Positions 8,204-15,422 are shown, counted from the stretch's first letter. The stretch is 15,422 bases of DNA from an uncultured Flavobacteriales bacterium (GCA_946479985.1 CAMLIF010000097.1:1-15422), one strand, 5' to 3'. Numbers and translations: made by a program. Notes: generated by a model from the sequence alone, not told the origin.

Positions 8204-8226
8204 TTGTTTAGACTAATTCTAAACAA
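8204..8226 (-). promoter_or_regulatory. Second Fur-family-like palindromic operator, at the response-regulator promoter
   Basis: A 23-bp inverted repeat with 10 of 11 paired positions. On the minus strand its left arm contains TTTAGAAT and its right arm TCTAA, as in the palindrome at 7441-7463. Its core TTAGACTAATTCTAA (8208-8222, plus strand) differs from a perfect 7-1-7 palindrome at one pair. It directly abuts the -7 element at 8227-8234 and ends 11 nt before the TTG start codon, so a bound repressor would cover the transcription start. Confidence 0.7.
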
Positions 8227-8234
8227 CAAAAGTA
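8227..8234 (-). promoter_or_regulatory. -7 element (TACTTTTG) of the response-regulator gene
   Basis: TACTTTTG on the minus strand agrees with TAnnTTTG at all fixed positions. Transcription would start near 8220, within the adjoining palindrome, giving a leader of about 28 nt. No clear TTG is seen at -33. Confidence 0.55.
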
Positions 8235-8382
8235 TTCCTTCTCAGGTTAGTCACTATACCCTGATTTAGGTATTTCCAATTTTATGCTTTCTCAATTTGT
8301 TAATCTCTTAACGCAAACTTATCGGCCTGTAAACAATTGTTGATTTCAACCGGAATTCAAACGAAACTAAATACATCAGAAT

Positions 8383-8467
8383 CATCTGGTTGGATTATGG
8401 TTCACTTATTACCTGCAATCAAAAGCTTAATTATTGCTTCATCCCGGCTTTATATCCAACCAAGATG
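8383..8467. repeat. Inverted repeat upstream of the SpoIIE-type phosphatase gene
   Basis: CATCTGGTTGGAT (8383-8395) is the reverse complement of ATCCAACCAAGATG (8454-8467) except for one extra base. The arms are separated by 58 nt that contain a smaller AAGC/GCTT pair. It sits 31-116 nt before the ATG at 8499, in a 306-bp divergent intergenic region. It could form a leader RNA stem if transcription starts further upstream, or bind a protein as DNA; chance cannot be excluded. A poor promoter candidate, CAACTTTG, lies at 8475-8482. Confidence 0.35.
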
Positions 8468-8498
8468 CATTCATCAACTTTGTACCGAATAAGAACGA

Positions 8499-10382
8499 AT
8501 GAAAAAAACATTGCTTTTGGTTTTCGGTGCTTTCGTACTTGTAATTGGTCTTTTTGCCCTTTTCAGTTATACGATCACGCAAAAACTACACAACAATCAT
8601 CTCCAGCTTCTCCAAATAGATCAGATTGCGGAAACCTTGCAAAAACACAAGGAACAATTGCTCGATTATGCACAGCAAAGCAGTTTATTTGATTCGGTTG
8701 CGTGCAAACCTCAGGATTACGCATTACAGTCTTCCCGTTTTTACTTTAATTTCCAGAAGAACTGTGCCCTGCATTTCGCTCCCGGAAATGACTTGTTTCA
8801 GAAAATCCGTACAATGAAAAAAAATGAAACATCACTGTACGAAACCGTTCAGCAGCTTGGTTTCAAAGAATTCGGCGTACTGGGAGAAATGCGTAAATCC
8901 ATTCATTACGTAGAAAACAATGTACCACAATTAGAGAAAAGTGTTCTGGAACTTCGCAGACATGAAAAAGATTATTTCATGCGTTTAGACGATTCTTATG
9001 CTTTAAAACATGCAGCTGTATTCGAGAAACTAATTGCTAAGAATCCGAACAATAAAGAACTTCGCTATTACAACAGTAACTTTGTTGATGCGCAGCTTTT
9101 ACTTGGATTGTTATACGGAAATCCGGAGTCGCATTTTGAACATCTGATCGGTTCAACCGAATCGCTTCAGGCTGAAATACGGGCAAACAGAAGCAAACTT
9201 CTTCAGCAGAACTCGCTGATCTCAAGTAATTACCTTAAAATACAGCTCGTAGCTTCCGGAATCATTATTTTCCTGATTATTCTCATTGCTTTTTGGTGTA
9301 TTCGCAGGCTGGCAGGACAAGTTCAGACACTGCAAAACGCAATGACCAGTTTCATTTCTTCCAATTACAAAGAGCGACCGGTAGAATTCTTACTTCCCAA
9401 AAACGAATTGGGAATCTTAACCAAACGTTTTTATCAGCTGGCCAGAAAGATTCAGCACGAGGTGATTTACCTGGAAGAACGGGTTCAAAACAGAACAAAA
9501 TCATTACGAAATAAAAATGAACTCCTGGAGCAGCAGCATACAGAAATTGTTGAAAGTTTGAACTATGCCCAAAATCTTCAGAAATCGTTATTGGTTTCTC
9601 AGCGAAAAATCGGGCAGCAGTTTCAGGAAGCTTATGTTCATTATGCTCCGAAAAACCTGGTTGGGGGTGATTTTTACTGGATGAAAGAATTCAAACGCGG
9701 GAATTCTGAGTTTGTATTGTTCGCTCTTGCAGATTGTACCGGACATGGAGTTCCCGGTGCATTAATAAGTGTTTTAGGAATGAATACGCTGGATGAATTG
9801 TATTCGAACGGACTAAATAATCCGGCAAACCTGCTCAATCAATTACGTTCTATCATTAGCCGGCGATTCAATACAGAAACCGAACAGCGACTTGACGGAA
9901 TGGATATCAGTATTTTCCTGCTCAATAAACGCACAGGAAAACTCACTTTCTCAGGCGCGCAAATGCCGTTATGGATTATCAAAAACCAATCGATTATTGA
10001 ACTGAAAGGACAACGCTCTCCAATCGGGTTGACTTACGGAAGAGTTGAACCATTTTACAACCAGGTTATTCAGCTGGATGCAAATGACAAGATTCTTTTA
10101 TTCACAGATGGTTTGACAGATCAGTTCGGAGCGAAGAATCAGAAAAAATGGGGCAAGAAGGGTTTACGAATTTGCCTTCTTGAAAACAGCAAGCTTTCAT
10201 CATCGGCTATTTTTCACAGTATAGTCGATAATTACGAAAACTGGAAAAAAGACAACGATCAAACCGACGATTGTGCTATGCTCCTGTTTGAATTTCAGCA
10301 TGAACTGAGCATTGAAAATAGTGAAGCTTATACCGGAAATGAAATTCCCGACGAGAAAATCATTCTCAGCATTGCTCAATAG
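8499..10382 (+). CDS. Membrane-anchored SpoIIE/PP2C-type serine phosphatase with periplasmic sensor region
   Basis: This 627-residue protein has a transmembrane segment at about 4-26, a mainly helical periplasmic region (27-248), a second transmembrane segment at about 250-270, a HAMP-like linker and a coiled coil (about 330-360, ERVQNRTKSLRNKNELLEQQ). The SpoIIE-type PP2C domain covers about 375-605. Its metal-binding acids are visible: VGGDFYW (D391), ADCTGHGVPG (D412), FTDGLTDQ (D537) and TDDCAML (D590/D591). The segment ESLNYAQNLQKSLL before the catalytic domain is common in Bacteroidota members. The periplasmic part has LRRHEKDYFMRLD, reminiscent of helical bimodular (HBM) ligand-sensing domains of chemoreceptors. 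The protein should dephosphorylate a Ser/Thr-phosphorylated partner, classically an anti-sigma antagonist, in response to a periplasmic signal. No partner-switch kinase or STAS protein is encoded nearby. It diverges from the heme locus, and a link to it is unproven. Confidence 0.9.
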   Translation: MKKTLLLVFGAFVLVIGLFALFSYTITQKLHNNHLQLLQIDQIAETLQKHKEQLLDYAQQSSLFDSVACKPQDYALQSSRFYFNFQKNCALHFAPGNDLFQKIRTMKKNETSLYETVQQLGFKEFGVLGEMRKSIHYVENNVPQLEKSVLELRRHEKDYFMRLDDSYALKHAAVFEKLIAKNPNNKELRYYNSNFVDAQLLLGLLYGNPESHFEHLIGSTESLQAEIRANRSKLLQQNSLISSNYLKIQLVASGIIIFLIILIAFWCIRRLAGQVQTLQNAMTSFISSNYKERPVEFLLPKNELGILTKRFYQLARKIQHEVIYLEERVQNRTKSLRNKNELLEQQHTEIVESLNYAQNLQKSLLVSQRKIGQQFQEAYVHYAPKNLVGGDFYWMKEFKRGNSEFVLFALADCTGHGVPGALISVLGMNTLDELYSNGLNNPANLLNQLRSIISRRFNTETEQRLDGMDISIFLLNKRTGKLTFSGAQMPLWIIKNQSIIELKGQRSPIGLTYGRVEPFYNQVIQLDANDKILLFTDGLTDQFGAKNQKKWGKKGLRICLLENSKLSSSAIFHSIVDNYENWKKDNDQTDDCAMLLFEFQHELSIENSEAYTGNEIPDEKIILSIAQ

Positions 10383-10446
10383 GGTTTACGAGATTAACAA
10401 ACTGTCAGCCATGACTAACAATTTCCCTTTGCAATCTTCTTTCTCC

Positions 10447-10484
10447 GCGGTTCTTTCCTAACAGTTTTCTTTAAAGTAAACCGC
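10447..10484 (+). terminator. Possible hairpin between convergent genes
   Basis: GCGGTT (10447-10452) can pair with AACCGC (10479-10484), extended by CTTT/AAAG across a 2-nt bulge, with a loop of about 16 nt. It lies between the converging phosphatase and helicase genes, where a bidirectional terminator would be expected. No strong T-run follows on either strand. Confidence 0.3.
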
Positions 10485-10518
10485 AAAGAAGAGCCCCAGT
10501 TAGCTGCTGAAAAGAAAT

Positions 10519-11622
10519 CTATAATTGAATAAAATCTACACTTAAAAGTTCCTGGATGTAGCGCAGTTTCTTTCTTTCAACCGGTTCTACGAGGCTCAGT
10601 GAAATACCGCGTTTTCCTGCTCTGGCTGTTCTTCCGCTTCTGTGGGTATAATAATCCGGATCATCCGGCAATTGATAATGCACTACAAAAGCCAGATCGG
10701 GAAAATCCATTCCGCGGGCAGCAATGTCGGAAGCTACCAAATATTGTGTTTGTTCGTTCAGGAACATGCGTATGGCTTTTTCTCTTTCCTTCGGGAACAT
10801 TTCGCCATAAATTTCAGTGACTTTCAACTCGTGAGTACGCAGAAATTTAGCTACGTATTCCACATCGCCCTTTGTTCTGCAAAAAACAATTCCACGGGCT
10901 TTTTTCATCGATCCCAAAAACTCCAGCAAAAGCATGGTCTTATCATCCTTTGTGCATTCGAGGTATTGATGCTCAATACGCGGATTCATGACATTCTGTG
11001 TCTTGATAATCGCTTGCGGGGCCTCTTTATCCATCGTTTCCTTGATCCACTTTGTCAGTTCACCATGAATAGTTGCCGAAAACAGCCATTTTTTATGAAA
11101 ATCGTTCGTATAGGCCAGAATTTTGTCGATTTCTTTCATGAACCCTTTTGCATACAATTCATCGGCTTCATCCATCACGATAGTTTTTACTCTGCGAAGT
11201 GAAAGCGCGCCCATTTTGAGCAGTTCAAGCAAACGTCCGGGCGTTGCCACAATAATATGAGTTGGGCGCTGTAATCGCCGTTTTTGTTCTTCCAGACCTT
11301 CTCCTTTTACTAAACTATCCAGGAATATCTTATCCAAATGTTTAGAAAGTTTGAAAATTGTTTTAGCAGTTTGAATCACTAATTCACGCGTAGGAACCAA
11401 AATAACTGCCTGAACATCTTTGTCTTTCGGATCAATTCTTTGCAATAAAGGTACTCCGTAAGCAATTGTTTTACCTGAACCGGTATGTGATTGTCCAACG
11501 TAATCCTGGTGTTTCTCCAACAGATATTTCCACGCATGTTTTTGAATCGGAGTTTCATTTTCGAATCCCAACTCGATCAAGCGCTTTTTTATTCCGGGAA
11601 GTATATTGAAATCTTGAACCAT
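10519..11622 (-). CDS. DEAD-box RNA helicase, minimal core
   Basis: This 367-residue protein consists almost only of the two RecA-like domains. Visible motifs in order are Q (GFENETPIQ, about 19-27), I (SHTGSGKT, 45-52, with Ser in place of the usual Ala), Ia (PTREL, 77-81), Ib (TPGR, 127-130), II (DEAD, 151-154), III (SAT, 182-184), the IV region (GIVFCRTK), V (ASDIAARGMDFP) and VI (HRSGRTARAG). It lacks the long basic C-terminal tail of RhlE- or CsdA-type proteins; the product ends shortly after motif VI with LLSVDFIQL. It should use ATP to unwind short RNA duplexes in ribosome assembly or mRNA turnover, in the cytoplasm. It is encoded alone, converging on the phosphatase gene. The family is certain; the specific orthologue is not assigned. 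Confidence 0.95.
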   Translation of the reverse strand: MVQDFNILPGIKKRLIELGFENETPIQKHAWKYLLEKHQDYVGQSHTGSGKTIAYGVPLLQRIDPKDKDVQAVILVPTRELVIQTAKTIFKLSKHLDKIFLDSLVKGEGLEEQKRRLQRPTHIIVATPGRLLELLKMGALSLRRVKTIVMDEADELYAKGFMKEIDKILAYTNDFHKKWLFSATIHGELTKWIKETMDKEAPQAIIKTQNVMNPRIEHQYLECTKDDKTMLLLEFLGSMKKARGIVFCRTKGDVEYVAKFLRTHELKVTEIYGEMFPKEREKAIRMFLNEQTQYLVASDIAARGMDFPDLAFVVHYQLPDDPDYYTHRSGRTARAGKRGISLSLVEPVERKKLRYIQELLSVDFIQL

Positions 11623-11629
11623 GGCGTAA

Positions 11630-11727
11630 AATTACGAATTACGGAGTGACGAGTATCTAATGTCGCGTGTCAAATATCAAATAACTTGTAACTCTTCAGT
11701 TTACGCTTGATATTAACTCTTGAGTTT
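11630..11727. repeat. Short degenerate repeats between the helicase and transglutaminase-like genes
   Basis: AATTACG occurs twice in tandem (11630-11643). TAACTCTT(C/G)AGTTT occurs at 11689-11702 and 11714-11727, the second copy overlapping the stop codon of the transglutaminase-like gene. These look like the low-complexity spacer sequences common in Bacteroidota intergenic regions. No function is implied. Confidence 0.35.
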
Positions 11728-12738
11728 CTCCATTTTCTTCTGACACTCTTTGATTTCATACTGAATGCTCTGTTCAAGTTTTTTCTGATCGCGATTTCCC
11801 AATTCTTCCGAATAAGCCCGCAAATCAACAAACCAGGCTATCGCTTCTTCGTAATGCGCCATTTTGAGCTTTTTAATTGCCGGATTCTTTTTATCTGTCA
11901 AAGAATATATTTTGAGTACTACCGAACTGAAAACAGCAATTTCAGGAGCTTTCGAAAATGTAAGCTGGCTTTTCAATTCGGCGAATCGTCGGTCTTTATC
12001 TGACATCGCATATCGTTCATCTATCAAAACGTTCACCGTAGAATCTCGCTGATTGGGGAATTGTTTCTCACGCCATCTGAATTCTTTGAATGTTTTTTTA
12101 GTTGTTGACAATTGATAAACCGGGTCAGCAGACAAATGCGACAGGTTAAAATCGTTTTCATCTGTAAACAAATAGCTGTAATCGATTTTATCTAAGCTTT
12201 TTAGTGATTTACCGTCGCCCATTGCCCAGGTTACGTCAACATACATCCATTTGCCATCAATTGAAACAATATTCCAGGCATGATCAAAAAGTGATTCGTC
12301 GGGGGTAATAAAGAACATGCCGCCACTCGTGTAACCGTCAACACGCAGGCATTTTACTCCGAGACTATCACAGAGAAGTTTGAAATAATTGGAAAAATCG
12401 CCGCAAACTCCTTTTTTCTTGCTCAGCAGTTCATTGATATACAGTTCGCGTTTTACCTTTTTCTTTCGGATCTGTTTTGCCCTGCTGTAGTCGTACAAAA
12501 AATGACTAGCTATATAAGTATATGCAAAGTATGCTTTGTCCTGTTCGCTTACACAAACTTTTCTGGCAGTTTTCAGAATTAGTTTGATGTTCTGCGATCC
12601 TTTCGGGATTTTACGGGCTGCCGGGTTAAGAATGCACGTATCTATGGAAATATTATGAATTTTCATAGAACAAGCCTGCCCTATTCCGGAAGAATAAAAA
12701 CTCAGAAAAATCATCAATAGAATAAGTGTTTTAATCAT
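11713..12738 (-). CDS. Exported transglutaminase-like protein
   Basis: This 341-residue protein has a signal peptide (residues about 1-20, MIKTLILLMIFLSFYSSGIGQ). A transglutaminase/protease-like core follows, with the expected catalytic triad: C112 in KKGVCGDFSNYF, H153 in FDHAWNIV and D168 in YVDVTWAMG. This arrangement is that of the 'transglutaminase-like superfamily', which includes proteases and peptide-bond modifying enzymes as well as cross-linkers, so the reaction cannot be fixed. The C-terminal third (about 215-341) is helical, charged and not recognised. The start codon overlaps the end of the anti-sigma-like gene by 8 nt, so it is translationally coupled to a sigma/anti-sigma pair. 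It may act in the periplasm on the signal that this pair detects, but that is inference. Confidence 0.85.
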   Translation of the reverse strand: MIKTLILLMIFLSFYSSGIGQACSMKIHNISIDTCILNPAARKIPKGSQNIKLILKTARKVCVSEQDKAYFAYTYIASHFLYDYSRAKQIRKKKVKRELYINELLSKKKGVCGDFSNYFKLLCDSLGVKCLRVDGYTSGGMFFITPDESLFDHAWNIVSIDGKWMYVDVTWAMGDGKSLKSLDKIDYSYLFTDENDFNLSHLSADPVYQLSTTKKTFKEFRWREKQFPNQRDSTVNVLIDERYAMSDKDRRFAELKSQLTFSKAPEIAVFSSVVLKIYSLTDKKNPAIKKLKMAHYEEAIAWFVDLRAYSEELGNRDQKKLEQSIQYEIKECQKKMEKLKS

Positions 12739-13588
12739 TTCTTACAGATCGGATAACAGCACGATGAGTGGTTGTATCTTCAACAGGAACAGGTTCTGAA
12801 TTCCAAACCAATCCTTGTTTTTTCTTTTTTGAATCAACTGTTCGTTCAAAAACAAAATGAAGTTTTTCCTCCGGATTCACAATATGCAGCCCTTCTTCAT
12901 CCGTATAAACGCTTCGTTTCTTCAAATCTTCACCGTTCTTCTGGAAATCCAGGTAATTGGCATCTCGGCTCGTTATCACAGGTTTTCCAAACCCAAACTT
13001 CGTAGTGACGACCAAACTTCTGGGAAGGCTCTCTTTCTCTTTCTCTTTTGCTTTTTCCACGGTCACAGGATTCTTTACAGGTTCACTCTCTTTCCCAGGT
13101 TCTTTCGAACTTTCTACAGGAGTTGTATCCATCGGGAGACTTATGATCTTTACTCCGCCGGGAACATTCTTCGTGTAAAATCTCGGTGCAAAAACAACAG
13201 GTTCTGCTGGCTCAGCAGTAATCGTTGAATCTACAACCGGTCCGCTCGGAATACTATCATTCACCAATGCAATTGGCGGGTGATTTTCAGCCGGAGAAGT
13301 TTTCTGGAACATTCCCGCTGCCCAAACTGCCACAACCGTTCCGATTATCACGGCCGAGTACATACCTAACATTTTGAACGTTTTGTAAAAATGGTAGCTT
13401 TTTCCGATCTGAACAATCTGTGCACGTTCCACCGAACGAATAGCGCTGGCTCGAATGAGATTGTGCAATTCGAATTCCATCTGTAATTCAGGATTCGATT
13501 GAAGTTCCTGTTCAAAAGCTATTCTGCCTTCTTCCGAAAGCTCATGCTGTAAATAGCGCTCTATGAGTTGATTCCAATTGTTTTCCAT
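12731..13588 (-). CDS. Membrane anti-sigma-factor-like protein
   Basis: This 285-residue protein starts at the ATG at 13588, which shares its A with the stop of the sigma gene (TGATG). A GTG one codon upstream (13591) is a possible alternative. The cytoplasmic N-terminal part (1-70; WNQLIERYLQHELSEEGRIAFEQEL) resembles the helical start of anti-sigma factors that bind ECF sigma factors. It lacks the zinc-binding HxxxCxxC motif. One transmembrane helix spans about 72-93 (MLGMYSAVIIGTVVAVWAAGMF). The rest (about 94-285) is extracytoplasmic, rich in Pro, Glu, Lys and Thr, probably partly disordered. The function is inferred from topology and position immediately after the sigma gene; there is no strong family signature in the periplasmic part. 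Confidence 0.72.
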   Translation of the reverse strand: MENNWNQLIERYLQHELSEEGRIAFEQELQSNPELQMEFELHNLIRASAIRSVERAQIVQIGKSYHFYKTFKMLGMYSAVIIGTVVAVWAAGMFQKTSPAENHPPIALVNDSIPSGPVVDSTITAEPAEPVVFAPRFYTKNVPGGVKIISLPMDTTPVESSKEPGKESEPVKNPVTVEKAKEKEKESLPRSLVVTTKFGFGKPVITSRDANYLDFQKNGEDLKKRSVYTDEEGLHIVNPEEKLHFVFERTVDSKKKKQGLVWNSEPVPVEDTTTHRAVIRSVRND

Positions 13589-14118
13589 CACATGAACGTA
13601 TTAGATTCATAAACAATTGATTCTTCAGCAAGTTTGTCTTTCAGCTTCTGAATACAGCGGTATTTTTGGGCTTTCGCTACTTTATCATTCCGAAGTCCGA
13701 TCTTGCTTGCAATATCAACCATATTCAACCCCTTAGCATAAAAAAGCTGCAGCAGTTCTTTACACTGTTCGCCAATCTCGGATAATTTTTGTTCTATGCT
13801 TCGAATTTTAAATTCCTTAGCCATCCAATCATCGGCCACTTCGGGAACATCGTATTCAAGACTTTGGGTTCGTGCTCCCTGGATCTTCCTTGCTTCGTTC
13901 ATCCAAAGCAATCGACAGGTGCTTTTTACAAAAAAGAAGGGCTCTACAGTTAACACAAAATCTTCCTGTTTTCTTTTTCGGGCATAGATTAATAAGGCTT
14001 CCTGGAACAGATCTTCTGCGGTAACCGAATCGCAGCTCATTGTTGCCAGATATTTTTTTATATCCGGAAACTTCTTATAGAGTTGTTTTAATTCTTTATT
14101 TAAATCGTCTGAAAACAC
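13588..14118 (-). CDS. ECF-type RNA polymerase sigma factor
   Basis: Region 2 is recognisable (ELKQLYKKFPDIKKYLA, then TAEDLFQEALLIYARK). Region 4 follows near the C-terminus (LSEIGEQCKELLQLFYAKGLNMVDIASKIGLRNDKVAKAQKYRCIQKLKDKL), with a helix-turn-helix that would read the -35 element. I prefer the GTG at 14118 as start, giving 176 residues, the usual ECF length with region 2 about 10 residues in. The frame also opens at a TTG at 14211, but the extra 31 residues (basic, unlike sigma factors) precede any family similarity. The sigma factor is probably held inactive by the downstream membrane protein. A weak -7-like TACTTTAA lies at 14146-14139. Confidence 0.85.
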   Translation of the reverse strand: MFSDDLNKELKQLYKKFPDIKKYLATMSCDSVTAEDLFQEALLIYARKRKQEDFVLTVEPFFFVKSTCRLLWMNEARKIQGARTQSLEYDVPEVADDWMAKEFKIRSIEQKLSEIGEQCKELLQLFYAKGLNMVDIASKIGLRNDKVAKAQKYRCIQKLKDKLAEESIVYESNTFM

Positions 14119-14294
14119 ACTTCTTTTTTTCCTAATGTTTAAAGTAGCAAAAAGGTAAACAACCGGTTCAAAATACTCGCGACAAATTCGCGGTATTCTT
14201 TTAGAGGTCAATAATTGTATTGCGAAGGTAAGAAAGGCATTTTGAATCAGTCACTTTAACTTTTCGATAACTAAAATGTATGCTGTGAACTTAC

Positions 14295-14302
14295 TACCTT
14301 TG
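14295..14302 (+). promoter_or_regulatory. -7 element (TACCTTTG) for the lipoprotein-thioredoxin pair
   Basis: TACCTTTG matches TAnnTTTG at all fixed positions and ends 37 nt before the ATG at 14340, giving a leader of about 30 nt. No TTG is visible at the -33 distance. Confidence 0.55.
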
Positions 14303-14339
14303 CCCGAATACGTTTATAATAGAAAACTATCATATAAAT

Positions 14340-14876
14340 ATGCGCAATTGCCTCTTTTTAATTCTAACTCTTGGCCTCATATCCAGCTGTGAATCAACTG
14401 AAAAACAAACAAATAATGGTGTGAAATTCATTAGTTACGAGGATGAATTATTTTCCATTTCATTTCCAAGCGACTGGATCAACGCTACAGACAAGTACGG
14501 GAATTTAAATTTTGCAGTTGTTGCTCCACAAGACACGAAAACAGATGTAGTTCCCGAGAATGTAACAGTTCTTATCCAGGAAATTGGCGACACTATCAAT
14601 CTTGAGCGGTTTAAAGATTTGACAGAAGACCAGTTAAGTAAGTACATGCCCGACTATGTTATGATCGAAAAGGAGATTGTTAAAGAAAACGGAAAAGATT
14701 GTTTGCATTTAGAATACCAAGCGAGCCAGAACAATACAAAAAAACGTTACCTGCAAAGAACCTATATTTATTCAGGCAAGGTATATGTAGTAACTTTTAT
14801 AGCAGAAGATATTATCTATAAAGAATATGCAAAAACTGCCGACAAAATACTTGATTCATTTCACCCTAAAAAGTAA
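14340..14876 (+). CDS. Small lipoprotein with PsbP/DcrB-like fold (hypothetical)
   Basis: This 178-residue protein has a lipoprotein signal with lipobox ISSC, lipidated cysteine C17. The body (about 28-178; YEDELFSISFPSDWINATD, then ENVTVLIQEIGD, then LHLEYQASQNNTKKRYLQRTYIYSGKVYVVTFIA, then ADKILDSFHPKK) has the pattern of PsbP-like / DUF1795 (DcrB) proteins: an opening 'F.I.FP..W' followed by strands and a final helix ending in 'ILDSF'. These have no general enzymatic role. It probably sits in the inner or outer membrane facing the periplasm or surface. The next gene starts 3 nt after its stop, so the two form an operon. The fold assignment rests on pattern only. Confidence 0.75.
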   Translation: MRNCLFLILTLGLISSCESTEKQTNNGVKFISYEDELFSISFPSDWINATDKYGNLNFAVVAPQDTKTDVVPENVTVLIQEIGDTINLERFKDLTEDQLSKYMPDYVMIEKEIVKENGKDCLHLEYQASQNNTKKRYLQRTYIYSGKVYVVTFIAEDIIYKEYAKTADKILDSFHPKK

Positions 14877-14879
14877 GTC

Positions 14880-15422
14880 ATGAAATATTTATTGCTGATT
14901 ACTTCATTCATTACGACCGTTGCATTCGGTCAGATAGAATTTAAACATCTTACACTTGCCGAAGGGAAAGCCCTCGCAAAAAAAGAGAACAAACCACTTT
15001 TCGTGGATGTGTTTGCAGTTTGGTGCGGACCATGTAAGTACATGGCAAATACTACTTTCAAAGATCCAGCAATAAGTGAGTACTACAATAAAAACTTTAT
15101 CTGCATCAAAGTTGACGGAGAAAAGGAAGATGGCCCTTCCGTAATGTCGACATACCAAATTAGTGCTTATCCTACTCTGCTTTATTTTAATCCAAACGGA
15201 GAGTTGGCAAAAACTTTTGTTGGAGGGATGGATGTTCCGACAATGAAACGACTGGGGATTAAGGTTTTTGAACCACAAAACGATCCTGTATTATTAGCCG
15301 AAAAAGCTTATCATACTTCAAAGAAAGAGAAAATGGATTTGGTTCAGTATATCCTTGTATTGAATGAAAATGCCGACGATTCTTTGGTTCATTATGCCGG
15401 GATTTACTACAAACAAAACCCC
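14880..15422 (+). CDS. Exported thioredoxin-fold protein, 3' end cut off
   Basis: The frame is open from the ATG at 14880 to the end of the window (181 codons). Residues 1-18 form a signal peptide (MKYLLLITSFITTVAFGQ). The thioredoxin core has the redox motif WCGPCK (C49, C52) after VDVFAV and the cis-proline P98 in SAYPTLLYF. The stretch from about residue 125 on (DPVLLAEKAYHTSKKEKMDLVQYIL) is helical and may be the start of TPR-like repeats, as in several Bacteroidota periplasmic thioredoxins. The protein should reduce or rearrange disulfides in the periplasm. It follows the lipoprotein gene by 3 nt and shares its promoter. Confidence 0.9.
   Translation, partial: MKYLLLITSFITTVAFGQIEFKHLTLAEGKALAKKENKPLFVDVFAVWCGPCKYMANTTFKDPAISEYYNKNFICIKVDGEKEDGPSVMSTYQISAYPTLLYFNPNGELAKTFVGGMDVPTMKRLGIKVFEPQNDPVLLAEKAYHTSKKEKMDLVQYILVLNENADDSLVHYAGIYYKQNP

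Noticed and set aside
8333..8340. Short perfect palindrome ACAATTGT as a possible operator
   Set aside because: Too short and AT-rich to be meaningful, and not placed next to a recognisable promoter.
10642..11202. Plus-strand open frame of 186 codons
   Set aside because: It is antisense to the DEAD-box helicase, whose motifs all lie on the minus strand.
14119..14211. N-terminal extension of the sigma factor starting at TTG 14211
   Set aside because: The extra 31 residues do not resemble ECF sigma factors, the start codon is weak, and GTG at 14118 gives the usual length. It cannot be fully excluded.
14904..15278. Minus-strand open frame of 124 codons
   Set aside because: It lies antisense to the thioredoxin-fold gene with its WCGPCK motif and has no recognisable protein features.

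Overview
The window looks like chromosomal DNA of a Bacteroidota bacterium, probably order Flavobacteriales; a Crocinitomicaceae/Fluviicola-like host is my guess from overall flavour only. Supporting signs are a type IX secretion (T9SS) C-terminal sorting domain, SusC-style TonB receptor architecture, promoters of the Bacteroidota type (TAnnTTTG at -7), weak Shine-Dalgarno sequences, moderate AT richness and many small secreted or lipid-anchored proteins. No tRNA, rRNA, CRISPR, insertion sequence or phage gene was seen.

Layout. 1-1763 (minus): an M61-family metallopeptidase with a PDZ domain, whose last residues lie beyond the window edge. 1915-8192 (minus): the core of the window, an apparent heme-acquisition locus. 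In transcription order it holds a LuxR-type response regulator, a secreted T9SS-sorted HmuY-like protein, a DUF6607-like exported protein, a TonB-dependent heme-type receptor interrupted by one in-frame TGA, and an HmuY-like lipoprotein. 8499-10382 (plus): a membrane-anchored SpoIIE/PP2C-type phosphatase with a periplasmic sensor region. 10519-11622 (minus): a minimal DEAD-box RNA helicase. 11713-14118 (minus): a tightly overlapping operon of an ECF-type sigma factor, a membrane anti-sigma-like protein and an exported transglutaminase-like protein. 14340-15422 (plus): a small lipoprotein followed by an exported thioredoxin-fold protein that runs off the end.

How the genes may work together. 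The two HmuY-like proteins carry the WDL.F / DWDL.FTQY signatures and are exported differently: one as a lipoprotein, one freely secreted or attached through T9SS. They flank the receptor, which carries the FRAP...His...NPDL box typical of heme receptors, and the DUF6607-like protein. Two 23-bp near-perfect palindromes with a shared core (TTTAGAAT on the left arm, TCTAA on the right arm) sit just downstream of the -7 elements of the hemophore gene and of the response-regulator gene. Their 7-1-7 core has the geometry of a Fur-family operator, so both transcription units are probably repressed by the same iron- or peroxide-responsive regulator.

The main oddities are the single nonsense codon exactly in front of the receptor's FRAP box, the shared palindromic operator, a strong hairpin separating the first hemophore gene from the rest of the operon, and a cysteine cluster next to the phospho-acceptor of the response regulator.
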